From assembly GCA_002159065.1 (NCBI GenBank), contig LZRV01000100.1, forward strand, positions 1 to 62,543: 62,543 nt of DNA, written 5' to 3'. The position numbers were made by a program, and so were the translations under genes. Origin of the DNA: Paenibacillaceae bacterium ZCTH02-B3 (lineage in GTDB: Bacteria > Bacillota > Bacilli > Paenibacillales > Paenibacillaceae). Shown here piece by piece: positions 9,060-17,370 of this stretch (within the stretch, counting starts at the first letter, position 1; each line of letters begins with the position of its first letter). The notes below the pieces were generated by a model. The model was not told where the DNA came from. It ran no database searches and saw only the letters and a program-made list of their open reading frames with translations.

Positions 9060-11783
9060 TTACGCGGAAGTCCACCACCAGAGGGCGGCCGCCGCCAGCG
9101 CCGCACCCGCCGCGAGGACGGTGTCACCCGTTCCCCATCGCAGCCGGACGGGCGCCGGACCCGGCCGGCCCCGCCCGACGCCGCGGCTCTCGAGGGCCGC
9201 GGCGGTTTCTTCCGCCAGCCGCAAGAGCGCCAGCAAGAATGGCAGGGTCTGTTCACGCAAAGCGCGCACGAACGCCCCGGGGGCAAGGCGCGGCGTTTTC
9301 CCGCGGGCCAGGGACAGCCTGCCGAAGCGCTCCCATTCCGCCAGGAGCAGCGGCACGAAGCGCAGCGTCATCGCCGCCGCCAGGGCCGCCCAGCGAAGCG
9401 CATCCGGCGCGCGGCCCCGGAAGGGGACCGGCCGCTCCAGGGCCAGCTTGAGCCGGTAAGGCGAAACCGCCGTCAGGATGCCCAGGCCCGGCAGCATGGC
9501 GATCAGCGTGGCGGCGAACACCCGCAGCGTCCGGTCGCCCTGGGCGGCCGCCGCCGTGATGTCCGTCCCGCCCGCCGCCAGGCCGGCCGCCGCCGACACC
9601 AGCAGCGCCGCCAGGGTCCAGCCGGCGATCAGGCCGCGCCAGCGCCACACCGGAATGCGGCCCAGCACCGCCAGGGCGGCGACGATGACGGCTCCCGCGG
9701 CCAGTTCCCGCCATTCCCCGAGCCGCGCCAGGCCGGCCGCCAGCAAGGCGTAAGCCAAAAGCAGGGCGCGGGGATCAAGCTGCGCCAGCCCTTTTCCGTT
9801 TTTCATCGGGCGGTTTTCGGCTTTTTTTCGGCGTTCCGGTTCCACATCCGGAACGACTGGTGCGGTTTCCCGCTTTGACGCGATCTCCCGCTCTGCCGAG
9901 ATCTTCCCCTCCGGACACATCGAACCGCCGCCGGGGAGCAGCCCGTCGAAAGCAAGGCCGTTGCGGGCGGAAAGTCCGAGGACCTTCGCGTGATGCGCCA
10001 GCTTGCCGGGCTCCCACACCTCATGCTCCGGAACGCCCTTTAGCCACGCTTCCCTGGCCAGGAAGAACCATTCCGGCGGCTCAAGCCCCGCTTTCGCCAA
10101 CAGTTCCGGCCTCTCGAGCAGGTCCCGCCGACTGCACCACACCGGCGGCCTGTCCGGCCCCGGGAGGAGGAGCAGACGGTCCGCCAACGGCAGAGCCCAT
10201 TCCCAATCGTGGGTCGCCACCACGACGCCCCGGCCTTCCCTTTTGCACCGCGCCAAGGCGGCGGCCAGCGCCCGCTGTCCTTCGCCGTCGAGCCCGGCGG
10301 TCGGTTCGTCCAACAGCAGCCAGGGGGCGGGCGTGGCCAGCGCGGCCGCCAGCGCGGCCCGCCGCTTTTCCCCTTCGCTCATGTGAAACGGATCGCGGGC
10401 AAGATCGGACGCTTCCCAGCCGAACACCGCCAGCGCCTCTTCGATGCGCCGGTCCCGCTCGCCGGACGGAAGCCGGTACGGACGCAACGAATACCGCATT
10501 TCCTCCCCCAGCGTCCGGAGGAACAGCTGTGATTCGGCGTCCTGCGGCGCATATCCGTATTGAAGGAGCGCCTCCCGCCTCGGCCGCCGCCGGCCGAAAA
10601 GACCACCCGGACGCCACAGCGGCCGCCCGTTCCATAAAATGGCCAGCTTGCCGGGGGGACGCAGTCCGGCCAGCTGCTCAAGCAGATGGGTTTTGCCCGC
10701 TCCGTTGGGACCGGCGATCACCGTTACCGTGCCCGGAACCAGGCGCACCGGTCCGTCCGGAATCAGGCCGCGGACGGCGATTCCCCGTTCTCCGTCCATC
10801 GTGTCCGGCGTCGGGACCATCGAAGGAATCCCTTCCTCCGCGGCGGTCGCTGATACGGCAGACGGGATCTCCTTCCGGCGCATCCCGGTTGCAAGAGCGG
10901 CGGAGAACGGCGGACGCAGCCCGCACCGCTCGCAGGGAGACCGGCCAAAACCTTCGCGGTCAGTGCCAAAAAACCCCCGCACCGGACCGTCATACAGGAT
11001 GCGGCCGTCCTTCAGCGCGATCACGCGTTCATCCGGTCCAAGTTCATCCAGCCGCTGCGTCACCCAGACGACGGCCGTTCCCGCTGCATGCCGCCCGCGG
11101 GCGATCTCCAGTACCTTCCGCCTGCTCCGCTCATCCAGCCTGGAAGTCGCTTCGTCAAAGACGATCAGGGGCGCTTCGCCCGCGATTGCCGCCGCCACCG
11201 CCGTCAGCTGGAGCTGTCCGCCGGAGAGCCGCTCCCAAGGCGTGTCCGCCAGCGCCTCCAGACCGACCTCGCGAAGCGCTGCGGAGGCAGCCCACTCCGC
11301 TTCCTTCGTCGGATGCGGCCGCCCCTCCAGCGCGAGGAGCACTTCTTCCCGGGGAGTCGCCCCGAACAGCTGCGCTTCCGGCCGCTGCAGGACGACGGGC
11401 GCCGGCCCGTGGCCGGCAAAACCCCGTTCGATCCGGCCCAGCGTCCCTTCGCAATGCAATCCGGCCAGCAGGCGGGCCAAGGTCGATTTGCCGCTGCCGT
11501 TGACGCCGGCCACATTCAACCACTCGCCGGGCGCCAAGCGGACATGCACGTCTTCCAGCAAGGCGTGCAAATCGCCGTCCGCGCCTTCCCGGATCACGGT
11601 CACCCCCAGGAGTTCCAGGTCCCGCCGGTTCCCGGCGTTTTCCCGGTTCGCCGAAGCCGCGGACCCGTCAGGAATCTCCGCAACCTTCGGTCCGCCCGGG
11701 ACTATTTGCCTTTCCGAAACCTCGGACCCGTCCGAAGGAGCCGGTCCGCCCAAAGATTTCTGCCGAAATTCCGCCTCCGCCAA
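9060..11783 (-). CDS. biotin ECF transporter: fused EcfA-EcfA'-EcfT energy-coupling protein
   Basis: One 907-residue polypeptide combines all non-substrate-specific parts of an energy-coupling-factor transporter. First ATPase (about 55-275): Walker A GVNGSGKST, signature LSGGQLQL, Walker B LIVFDEATSRLD. Second ATPase (about 335-575): GPNGAGKTH, signature MSEGEKRR, WLLLDEPTAGLD. After a polar linker (575-655) comes an EcfT-like membrane domain with about five helices and both coupling motifs, SLARGK and ALESRGVG. It should pair with the BioY protein encoded divergently across a BirA operator, importing biotin. The start is TTG at 11783 with GAGGG seven bases before. Fusion of two ATPases is known in ECF systems; fusion with EcfT as well is uncommon. 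A separately initiated EcfT (ATG within the linker) is possible but lacks an obvious ribosome site. Confidence 0.9.
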   Translation of the reverse strand: MAEAEFRQKSLGGPAPSDGSEVSERQIVPGGPKVAEIPDGSAASANRENAGNRRDLELLGVTVIREGADGDLHALLEDVHVRLAPGEWLNVAGVNGSGKSTLARLLAGLHCEGTLGRIERGFAGHGPAPVVLQRPEAQLFGATPREEVLLALEGRPHPTKEAEWAASAALREVGLEALADTPWERLSGGQLQLTAVAAAIAGEAPLIVFDEATSRLDERSRRKVLEIARGRHAAGTAVVWVTQRLDELGPDERVIALKDGRILYDGPVRGFFGTDREGFGRSPCERCGLRPPFSAALATGMRRKEIPSAVSATAAEEGIPSMVPTPDTMDGERGIAVRGLIPDGPVRLVPGTVTVIAGPNGAGKTHLLEQLAGLRPPGKLAILWNGRPLWRPGGLFGRRRPRREALLQYGYAPQDAESQLFLRTLGEEMRYSLRPYRLPSGERDRRIEEALAVFGWEASDLARDPFHMSEGEKRRAALAAALATPAPWLLLDEPTAGLDGEGQRALAAALARCKREGRGVVVATHDWEWALPLADRLLLLPGPDRPPVWCSRRDLLERPELLAKAGLEPPEWFFLAREAWLKGVPEHEVWEPGKLAHHAKVLGLSARNGLAFDGLLPGGGSMCPEGKISAEREIASKRETAPVVPDVEPERRKKAENRPMKNGKGLAQLDPRALLLAYALLAAGLARLGEWRELAAGAVIVAALAVLGRIPVWRWRGLIAGWTLAALLVSAAAGLAAGGTDITAAAAQGDRTLRVFAATLIAMLPGLGILTAVSPYRLKLALERPVPFRGRAPDALRWAALAAAMTLRFVPLLLAEWERFGRLSLARGKTPRLAPGAFVRALREQTLPFLLALLRLAEETAAALESRGVGRGRPGPAPVRLRWGTGDTVLAAGAALAAAALWWWTSA

Positions 11784-11795
11784 ATGTCATCCCTC

Positions 11796-11824
11796 TTCAA
11801 AGCCGGATGATTTCATGGTAGAAT
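11796..11824 (+). promoter_or_regulatory. probable sigma-A promoter of bioY
   Basis: TTCAAA at 11796-11801 and TAGAAT at 11819-11824 are separated by 17 bases. The expected start point (about 11831) coincides with the first base of the BirA operator, so bound repressor would block initiation. Confidence 0.6.
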
Positions 11825-11830
11825 CCAAAA

Positions 11831-11863
11831 TGGTTAACCGCGAATCTAATTTTAGGTTAACAT
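11831..11863 (+). promoter_or_regulatory. BirA operator (biotin repressor box)
   Basis: TGGTTAACC, 15-base spacer, GGTTAACAT. This matches the Gram-positive BirA consensus of inverted GTTAAC half-sites spaced by about 15 bases. It lies between the bioY promoter and the bioY ribosome site, in the 98-base region shared with the divergent ECF fusion gene. Confidence 0.85.
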
Positions 11864-11881
11864 TAAGGAGGAGTTTTGCCA

Positions 11882-12538
11882 ATGAAAAAAACAGACGTTC
11901 CCGTGCCACATCCCGGCGAACCGGCGGCCGCTCCCGCGCCGGCCCGCGCCCTGCGGGCGGTGGTGTTCACGGCGCTTTTCGCCGCGTTGTTCGCCGTGTT
12001 GAGCAGCATCGCCATTCCCGTCGGACCCGTGCCGGTGACGCTGCAAACCTTTGGCGCCATGATCGCCGGCGGCCTTCTCGGCGCCCGCTACGGGTTCGCC
12101 AGCGTGTTGCTGGCCGTGGGGCTGGCCGCCGCCGGATTGCCGATCTTTCACGGCAAAGGCGGCTTGGCCTACGTGCTGGGTCCCACGGGCGGATACATCT
12201 TTTCCTTTCCCCTCGCCGCGTTGCTCGTCGGCTGGGCTTCGGACCGGCTGTTTCCGGGCCGCGTCCGTCCGGCCCGCCTGACGCCGTCCCGGCTCTTGCT
12301 GCTGTTTGCGGCCATGATCGCCTTCGGCGTGGCCGTTCCCTACCTCTTCGGCGTACCGTGGCTGGCCTTCCGGGCGGACATGGGCCTGGCGGAAGCCGTC
12401 GCCGCCGGCCTTGTGCCCTTTCTTCCCGGGGATGCGGCCAAAGCCGCAGCAGCCGCCCTCGTCGTAGCCGCGCTGCGCCCGTATATGCCGAAGCTGGGCA
12501 ACTTGAACCTGCGCGCCGCAGACCGGGGCCAAACCTGA
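11882..12538 (+). CDS. bioY: BioY, biotin-binding S-component of an ECF transporter
   Basis: Membrane protein of 218 residues that binds biotin and, with the EcfA-A'-T protein encoded divergently, imports it. Visible marks: about six hydrophobic helices, GPVPVTLQTFGAMIAG near the N-terminus, and the family signature GPTGGYIFSFPLAALLVG in the middle. An N-terminal extension of about 20 residues rich in Pro/Ala precedes the first helix. ATG at 11882 follows AAGGAGGAG at eight bases. The preceding BirA box indicates repression when biotin is sufficient. Confidence 0.95.
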   Translation: MKKTDVPVPHPGEPAAAPAPARALRAVVFTALFAALFAVLSSIAIPVGPVPVTLQTFGAMIAGGLLGARYGFASVLLAVGLAAAGLPIFHGKGGLAYVLGPTGGYIFSFPLAALLVGWASDRLFPGRVRPARLTPSRLLLLFAAMIAFGVAVPYLFGVPWLAFRADMGLAEAVAAGLVPFLPGDAAKAAAAALVVAALRPYMPKLGNLNLRAADRGQT

Positions 12539-12676
12539 ACCCTGTACGCAAGCCCCCCTCCTTCACGGCAAGACTTGCCCCGCCCGCCGCCGGCGGACAA
12601 TCATCCAGACCGCGCAGGCGGAAGCCGCATATGATAAAGCACCCGGGCCAAATGAAGGAGGGCGGGCTGCACGACC

Positions 12677-13354
12677 ATGCTGGGCGGCACGACCACGCTG
12701 AGCGGCACGCTGGACATCTGCATCGCCGACATCCCGGACGACACCGTCTACCTCACCGAAAGCGGGCCGGGAAACGAAAGTCCGGGGCTGGGTTCCATCG
12801 GGGACGGCAGCGTCATCGAACTGGTCCACGGCAGAGAACGAAGCACGGTCACCATACGGCATCGGGAAAAAAGCGAAATGTTCACCGACCTCATGGAGAT
12901 CGGCGCGGATCTGGCCCGCAGGATAAAACTCAGGCACCAGTGCCGTTACGAATGGTTCTTCGCGCCCGGCCAGGGGATCCTCGTATTAAAGGCGAAACCG
13001 GTCAGCTCCTGCACGGCTATCCTCGCCGGCAACCGGAGGCTGGGAAAAGGGTTCGTGTCCATCGGTTCCGAACTGCTGGCCAGACTCGGCGTGCCGGAAA
13101 ACAAGGGGATGCCGGTTCGCATTGTTTACGGCTCCCGCGCCAGGACGTTGAAACTCTACATCCCCTCCAACCTGCTCGAAAACCGCCTTCAGCTGGCGCC
13201 GCCGGCTTTCCGGTATTGGGGGCTAGTCCCGGGCAGGCCCTACCGGCTGCGTTACGACCAGCGCAGCGGCACGCTGACGGTGGTGCCCTTCTTCAACGCC
13301 CCGATTTCCGGGATCTCCCGGGAAACGACGGACCGCCCGACGAACCAAGCCTGA
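12677..13354 (+). CDS. unknown protein resembling the N-terminal domain of YheC/YheD, with an internal repeat
   Basis: 225 residues, no signal peptide or TM segment. Two tandem beta-rich halves can be matched by eye: VIELVHGRERSTVTIRH ... LARRIKL ... GILVLKAKP, and VRIVYGSRARTLKLYIPSNL ... NRLQL ... GTLTVVPFF. The second half has the pattern of the N-terminal domain of YheC/YheD spore-associated proteins (strand-G-S-R, a helix with an L-x-L turn, then a polar strand), but the ATP-grasp domain of those proteins is missing. This link is my inference. The ATG at 12677 lies 15 bases after GGAGG, a long gap, so the exact start is uncertain. The gene follows bioY at 138 bases and converges on the ricA terminator. 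Confidence 0.55.
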   Translation: MLGGTTTLSGTLDICIADIPDDTVYLTESGPGNESPGLGSIGDGSVIELVHGRERSTVTIRHREKSEMFTDLMEIGADLARRIKLRHQCRYEWFFAPGQGILVLKAKPVSSCTAILAGNRRLGKGFVSIGSELLARLGVPENKGMPVRIVYGSRARTLKLYIPSNLLENRLQLAPPAFRYWGLVPGRPYRLRYDQRSGTLTVVPFFNAPISGISRETTDRPTNQA

Positions 13355-13382
13355 CATGGCGGAATCGGACGGCCAACCGAAC

Positions 13383-13409
13383 AAAAAAAGAACGGCCCGC
13401 ACAGGGCCG
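13383..13409 (-). terminator. terminator downstream of ricA
   Basis: CGGCCC / GGGCCG stem with a 5-base loop, followed on the minus strand by seven consecutive T. It lies about 100 bases after the ricA stop; a smaller perfect hairpin AGTCGA-aaaa-TCGACT (13497-13512) overlaps the stop codon itself. Confidence 0.8.
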
Positions 13410-13510
13410 ATGGAGACCGTTGACAAAGGTTTGCCGACGGTGAGTAGTAAAAAATCGACTATAAACACTCACGAGGCGTTCTCGGCGGGCCAACGCAGTC
13501 GAAAAATCGA

Positions 13511-13939
13511 CTACGATGGCCCCCGGGCCGCTTCCAGATCCACGATCTCGGCCAGCGTATCGCGGATGATGCCCACCACCGACTGCAGCATATAGTTGAC
13601 GTCTACCTGGCTTTGCTGGAATTGCCGGACGAGGGGGATCTCATCCAGCTCATCCTGCAGCGCCTCGATTTCCTTTTCGATCTTCTCCACCATCTGCTGG
13701 TTGCGGAACGTCGTCTGGAACGCCACGAGTTCCTTTTGCTTTTTCTTGAGCCGGGCGATGAGGTTTTGGACGCGCTCGTTTTCCCGGATTTTCCGCTCGG
13801 CTTCCTGGTACAGGCGGACTTCCTCCGTGCTCGCCAGCAGATTGGCCAGTTCCCTGGCCCGCTCCAGGATGTCCTCGCGGAGGATCAGTTCCCGGTTGTC
13901 CAGCCAGAATTTTTCTTTTTCACCATGCTCATGAGACAT
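13511..13939 (-). CDS. ricA: RicA (YmcA), YlbF/YmcA-family RNase Y-associated regulator
   Basis: 142-residue, mostly helical protein of the YlbF/YmcA family. In B. subtilis RicA forms a complex with RicF (YlbF) and RicT (YaaT), carries iron-sulfur clusters with them, and redirects RNase Y processing; it is needed for competence, biofilm formation and sporulation. Visible: a central amphipathic helix pair (ARELANLLASTEEVRLYQEA and LIARLKKKQKELVAFQTTFR) and a conserved C-terminal helix with QSQVDVNYMLQSVVGIIRDT. It is next to miaB, as in B. subtilis, and rny lies in the same cluster. ATG at 13939. Confidence 0.92.
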   Translation of the reverse strand: MSHEHGEKEKFWLDNRELILREDILERARELANLLASTEEVRLYQEAERKIRENERVQNLIARLKKKQKELVAFQTTFRNQQMVEKIEKEIEALQDELDEIPLVRQFQQSQVDVNYMLQSVVGIIRDTLAEIVDLEAARGPS

Positions 13940-14151
13940 GACGTATGATCCCCCTCGGGTGTTCCGAAAATTCCTTTCGCGGGCGGCAAGAGGACCGGCG
14001 CCTTGCGGGCGGCATGGAACCCGTGACTTCCTCGGGGCAAGGGAGCCCGTCCCTCTCGAGCAGCCAGGGAACCCGTGCCGTCACGGTCGGGCAATCCGCC
14101 CGCTTCCGGACGCGGGCAGACAACCCGCGCCCCCATCCCGCGCGGCCAAGG

Positions 14152-15726
14152 TCAGGCGCCGCGCGCTTCTTTCACGGGCGCATCACCGAACGCCCCGCCC
14201 GGACCGGCGACCGCCTCCGCGCGGATGTACCAGGTCTGCGGATCGGTGACCCGCACCTGCACGAATTCGCCCACCCATTCCTTCGGCCCCTCGAAATGGA
14301 CGAGCTTGTTGGTCCGGGTCCGGCCGGACAGCACGCCCGGCTTCGTCTTGCTTTCGCCTTCCACCAGCACCTCGACGGTCTGCCCGGCCAGGCGCCGGTT
14401 GCTCTCCAGGCTGAGGCGGGCGACCAGCTCGTTCAGGCGCAGTAGCCGGTCGCGTTTTTCTTCATACGGCACATTGTCGGGCATTTCCGCCGCCGGCGTG
14501 CCTTCCCGGGGCGAATAGATAAAGGTGAACGCCGAATCGAAGCCTACTTCTTCCACCAGCGACAGCGTCTCCCGGAACTGCTCCTCCGTCTCGCCCGGGA
14601 AACCGACGATGATGTCCGTCGTCAGCACCACGTCCGGAATGGCCGCGCGGATGCGGCGCACCAGGTCCAGATACTGCTCGCGGGTGTACCGGCGGTTCAT
14701 CCGCTTCAGGATTTCCGTGCTGCCCGACTGCACCGGCAGATGGATGTGCTCCACCAGATTGCCGCGCATGGCCAGCGTTTCGATCAGGCGGTCGTCGAAA
14801 TCCCGCGGATGGCTCGTCATGAAGCGGACCCGGGGAATGTCGATCTTGCGGATCTCGGCCATCAGGTCGGCGAACCGGAAATCGCGATCCGCAAAGTCCT
14901 TCCCGTACGCGTTCACGTTCTGGCCGAGCAGGGTGATTTCCTTGTACCCCTGGCGGGCCAAATCGCGCACTTCCGCGATCACGTCCTCCGGCAGGCGGCT
15001 GCGCTCCTTGCCCCGCGTGTACGGCACGATGCAGTAGGTGCAGAACTTGTCGCAGCCGTACATGATGTTGACCCAGCCGCGCAGCCCTTCCCGCCGCTTC
15101 GGCAGGTTTTCGATGATGTCGCCTTCCTTGGACCAGACCTCCACCACCATTTCCTTGCCGAACAGCGCGTCCCGCAAAAGATACGGCAGGCGGTGGATGT
15201 TGTGCGTGCCGAAAATGAGGTCCACATAAGCGTATTTGCGCATGATGCGGCTGACCACCGACGCTTCCTGGGACATGCAGCCGCAGACGCCGAGGATGAG
15301 GTCCGGCTTCTCCAGCTTCAGGGACTTCAGATGCCCGAGCTCCCCGAACACCCGGTCCTCCGCATTTTCGCGGACGGCGCACGTATTCAGCAGAATGACG
15401 TCGGCCTCCCGCCGGTCGTCCGTCCGCTCGTAGCCCATTTCCTCCAGCAGGCCGCGCATCACTTCCGAGTCGTGCTCGTTCATCTGGCAGCCATACGTAT
15501 AGATCAGATATTTGCGGCCCTTGCCGAGGCCCCTCAATTCCTCGGGCACGGCCGTCTCGTAAAGGACGCGGACCTCTTCCCGGCCGCGCCGCCTTCCCTT
15601 CAGGTAGTCCGGTTCCGACAAAATGTGGATGTCGCGGCCGCCGATGCGGATGATCTTCCCGCGTTCGTCCTCGGCGATCACCTTGGCATCCGAAAAATCG
15701 AAGTATTTGCTGTAATCCTTCGCCAA
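14152..15726 (-). CDS. miaB: MiaB, tRNA-2-methylthio-N6-dimethylallyladenosine synthase
   Basis: Radical-SAM methylthiotransferase converting i6A37 to ms2i6A37 in tRNAs. Domains: N-terminal UPF0004 domain with the auxiliary-cluster cysteines ([28 protein letters not shown]), radical SAM core with the CxxxCxxC motif in [20 protein letters not shown], and a C-terminal TRAM domain. About 524 residues from TTG at 15726, which follows AAGAAGGG at seven bases and starts the conserved AKDYSKYF sequence; the frame is open further upstream but that part is not coding. An extended -10 promoter sits 40 bases before. Followed by ricA after 212 bases. Confidence 0.96.
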   Translation of the reverse strand: MAKDYSKYFDFSDAKVIAEDERGKIIRIGGRDIHILSEPDYLKGRRRGREEVRVLYETAVPEELRGLGKGRKYLIYTYGCQMNEHDSEVMRGLLEEMGYERTDDRREADVILLNTCAVRENAEDRVFGELGHLKSLKLEKPDLILGVCGCMSQEASVVSRIMRKYAYVDLIFGTHNIHRLPYLLRDALFGKEMVVEVWSKEGDIIENLPKRREGLRGWVNIMYGCDKFCTYCIVPYTRGKERSRLPEDVIAEVRDLARQGYKEITLLGQNVNAYGKDFADRDFRFADLMAEIRKIDIPRVRFMTSHPRDFDDRLIETLAMRGNLVEHIHLPVQSGSTEILKRMNRRYTREQYLDLVRRIRAAIPDVVLTTDIIVGFPGETEEQFRETLSLVEEVGFDSAFTFIYSPREGTPAAEMPDNVPYEEKRDRLLRLNELVARLSLESNRRLAGQTVEVLVEGESKTKPGVLSGRTRTNKLVHFEGPKEWVGEFVQVRVTDPQTWYIRAEAVAGPGGAFGDAPVKEARGA

Positions 15727-15765
15727 CCTTCGTCCCTTCTTTCCGTCTGAAGTGGCGTTCGCCGT

Positions 15766-15774
15766 ATTATAACA
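15766..15774 (-). promoter_or_regulatory. extended -10 promoter of miaB
   Basis: On the minus strand TGTTATAAT, a TGn-TATAAT extended -10, 40 bases upstream of the miaB start. No good -35 is visible, as is usual for this promoter type. Confidence 0.6.
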
Positions 15775-15811
15775 TGTTCGGGACGATCCTGCACCCCTGA
15801 TCTTTCCGCCG

Positions 15812-16384
15812 TCAGTCGTCCAAGATTTCCCCGTAGTCGCCCGTCGTGACCCCCGCCGCGTTGCCCTCGTCCGTGTCGATGTGCATGTCCAGGGCAAAAT
15901 CGGGGGACACCCGCGCGATGACGTTCTCGAACACGAGTCCCCGCTCGCCGCCGACGCGCACGCGGAGCCGCTGCTTGTCCCGGATGCCCCACCGGGCGGC
16001 GTCCTCCGGATGGAAATGGATGTGGCGCGCGGCGATGATCACGCCTTCGTCCACGGTCACCTCGCCCGCCGGACCGACGATCCGGATGCCGGGGGAACCC
16101 GCGATGTCGCCCGATTCCCGCACCGGGGGATTCAGGCCGAGATGCAGCGCGTCCGTCCGGGACACTTCCAGCTGCGTCGCCTTCCGCACGGGACCGAGAA
16201 TGCGCACCTTTTCAAAAGCGCCTTTCGGGCCGTATACGGCCACCGTTTCGTTCGCGGCAAACTGCCCGGGCTGCGACAAGGGCCGAAGCACGGTCAGCCG
16301 GGCGCCTGTCCCGAACAGGATCTCCAGATGTTCCTGCGTCAGATGGATATGGCGCGCGGACACGCCGATGGGTACGCGTTTCAC
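15812..16384 (-). CDS. pduL: PduL-type phosphate acyltransferase (phosphotransacetylase)
   Basis: Zinc-dependent enzyme interconverting acyl-CoA plus phosphate with acyl-phosphate plus CoA. About 190 residues made of two PduL repeats; metal-binding histidine motifs are visible as [10 protein letters not shown] near the N-terminus and [14 protein letters not shown] in the second half. No N-terminal encapsulation peptide and no microcompartment genes nearby, so a housekeeping role in acetyl- or propionyl-phosphate metabolism is likely. Start: GTG at 16384 with GGGAG eight bases before. It lies just after korAB but behind a terminator, which suggests related function (acyl-CoA made by KorAB could be converted to acyl-phosphate) with separate transcription. 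Confidence 0.88.
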   Translation of the reverse strand: MKRVPIGVSARHIHLTQEHLEILFGTGARLTVLRPLSQPGQFAANETVAVYGPKGAFEKVRILGPVRKATQLEVSRTDALHLGLNPPVRESGDIAGSPGIRIVGPAGEVTVDEGVIIAARHIHFHPEDAARWGIRDKQRLRVRVGGERGLVFENVIARVSPDFALDMHIDTDEGNAAGVTTGDYGEILDD

Positions 16385-16445
16385 TGCGATTGCTCCCTTC
16401 CGCCGGTTGCGTCTGGCCGCCGCGCAAGGCGGCGCCCCATTTTCC

Positions 16446-16475
16446 ATTATAATGACAAAACATCCGGTTTCCCAA
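16446..16475 (-). promoter_or_regulatory. possible promoter of the pduL-type gene
   Basis: Minus strand TATAAT (16451-16446) with TTGGGA 18 bases upstream (16475-16470). The -35 lies inside the loop region of the korB terminator. Confidence 0.4.
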
Positions 16476-16482
16476 CCGGATG
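16457..16482 (-). terminator. terminator of the korAB operon
   Basis: Perfect 9-bp stem CATCCGGTT / AACCGGATG with a 4-base loop, followed on the minus strand by TTTTG. About 20 bases after the korB stop. Confidence 0.85.
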
Positions 16483-16502
16483 TCGTCTGGCGTTTGTTGC
16501 GA

Positions 16503-17369
16503 TTATCTGAACTCGGCGACCAGTTCTTCGAACGCCTCGCGGGACAGGGTCAGATCCTGGTTTGCCAGCCCCTCGGGCCTGAAGCCCTTCACCCTGTCCT
16601 CGTAGGAAGGACGGCTCTTGTCCTGGTAAATGAGCCCCGTGAGCAGCCCGTTCGTTTCCATGATTTTCTGCATCGCCAATACCCGGTTGCCCGGATCGTA
16701 ATCCGGGAATTCGTCCAGATTGACGATGTTTTCCTTGAACCATTCGTAGGTGTTGATCTTGTTGAACGTCACGCATGGGCTGAACACGTTGATGAAGGCG
16801 AAGCCCTTGTGTTTGATGCCTTCCTCGATGAGCCACGTCAGCTGCTTGAGATCGCTGGAGAACGACTGCGCCACGAAGGTCGCGCCCGCCGCAAGGGCGA
16901 TCTCCAGCGGCGAAAGCGCCGATTCGATGGAGCCTTCCGGCGTGGACTTCGTCTTGAATCCTTCCGGGCTCCGCGGGGATGTCTGCCCTTTGGTCAGGCC
17001 GTACACCTGGTTGTCCATGACGATGTAGGTGATGTCCATGTTCCGCCGGATGGCGTGAATCGTATGGTTCGTGCCGATGGCGAAGCCGTCGCCGTCGCCG
17101 CCGGCGGCGATGACGGTCAGCTCCCGGTTGGCCAGCTTGATCCCCTGCGCAATGGGCAGGGCCCGGCCGTGGATGCCGTGAAAACCGTAGGCGTGGATAT
17201 ACCCCGAAATGCGCCCGGAGCAGCCGATGCCGGACACAACCACCAGCTGTTCCGGTTCCAGCCCGACGTTCGCCGCCGCCCGCTGAATGGCCGACTGCAC
17301 GGAGAAGTCGCCGCAGCCCGGACACCAGTTGGGCTTGATGTTGTTGCGGAAGTCCTTGAACGTCGCCAT
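16503..17369 (-). CDS. korB: 2-oxoacid:ferredoxin oxidoreductase, beta subunit
   Basis: 288-residue thiamine-diphosphate subunit. With KorA it oxidatively decarboxylates a 2-oxoacid (2-oxoglutarate is the usual substrate in Bacillales with this pair) to acyl-CoA, reducing ferredoxin. Visible: WCPGCGDFSVQSAI at the N-terminus (cluster-ligand and TPP region), GIGCSGRISGY, and the TPP motif GDGDGFAIGTNH. Its ATG (17369) lies one base after the korA stop, so the two are co-translated. Ends at a strong terminator. Confidence 0.95.
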   Translation of the reverse strand: MATFKDFRNNIKPNWCPGCGDFSVQSAIQRAAANVGLEPEQLVVVSGIGCSGRISGYIHAYGFHGIHGRALPIAQGIKLANRELTVIAAGGDGDGFAIGTNHTIHAIRRNMDITYIVMDNQVYGLTKGQTSPRSPEGFKTKSTPEGSIESALSPLEIALAAGATFVAQSFSSDLKQLTWLIEEGIKHKGFAFINVFSPCVTFNKINTYEWFKENIVNLDEFPDYDPGNRVLAMQKIMETNGLLTGLIYQDKSRPSYEDRVKGFRPEGLANQDLTLSREAFEELVAEFR

Positions 17370-17370
17370 C

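Noticed and set aside
14152-15897. A longer miaB reading beginning at 15897
   Set aside because: The extra residues overlap the pduL coding region and the miaB promoter; TTG 15726 with a ribosome site fits the family.
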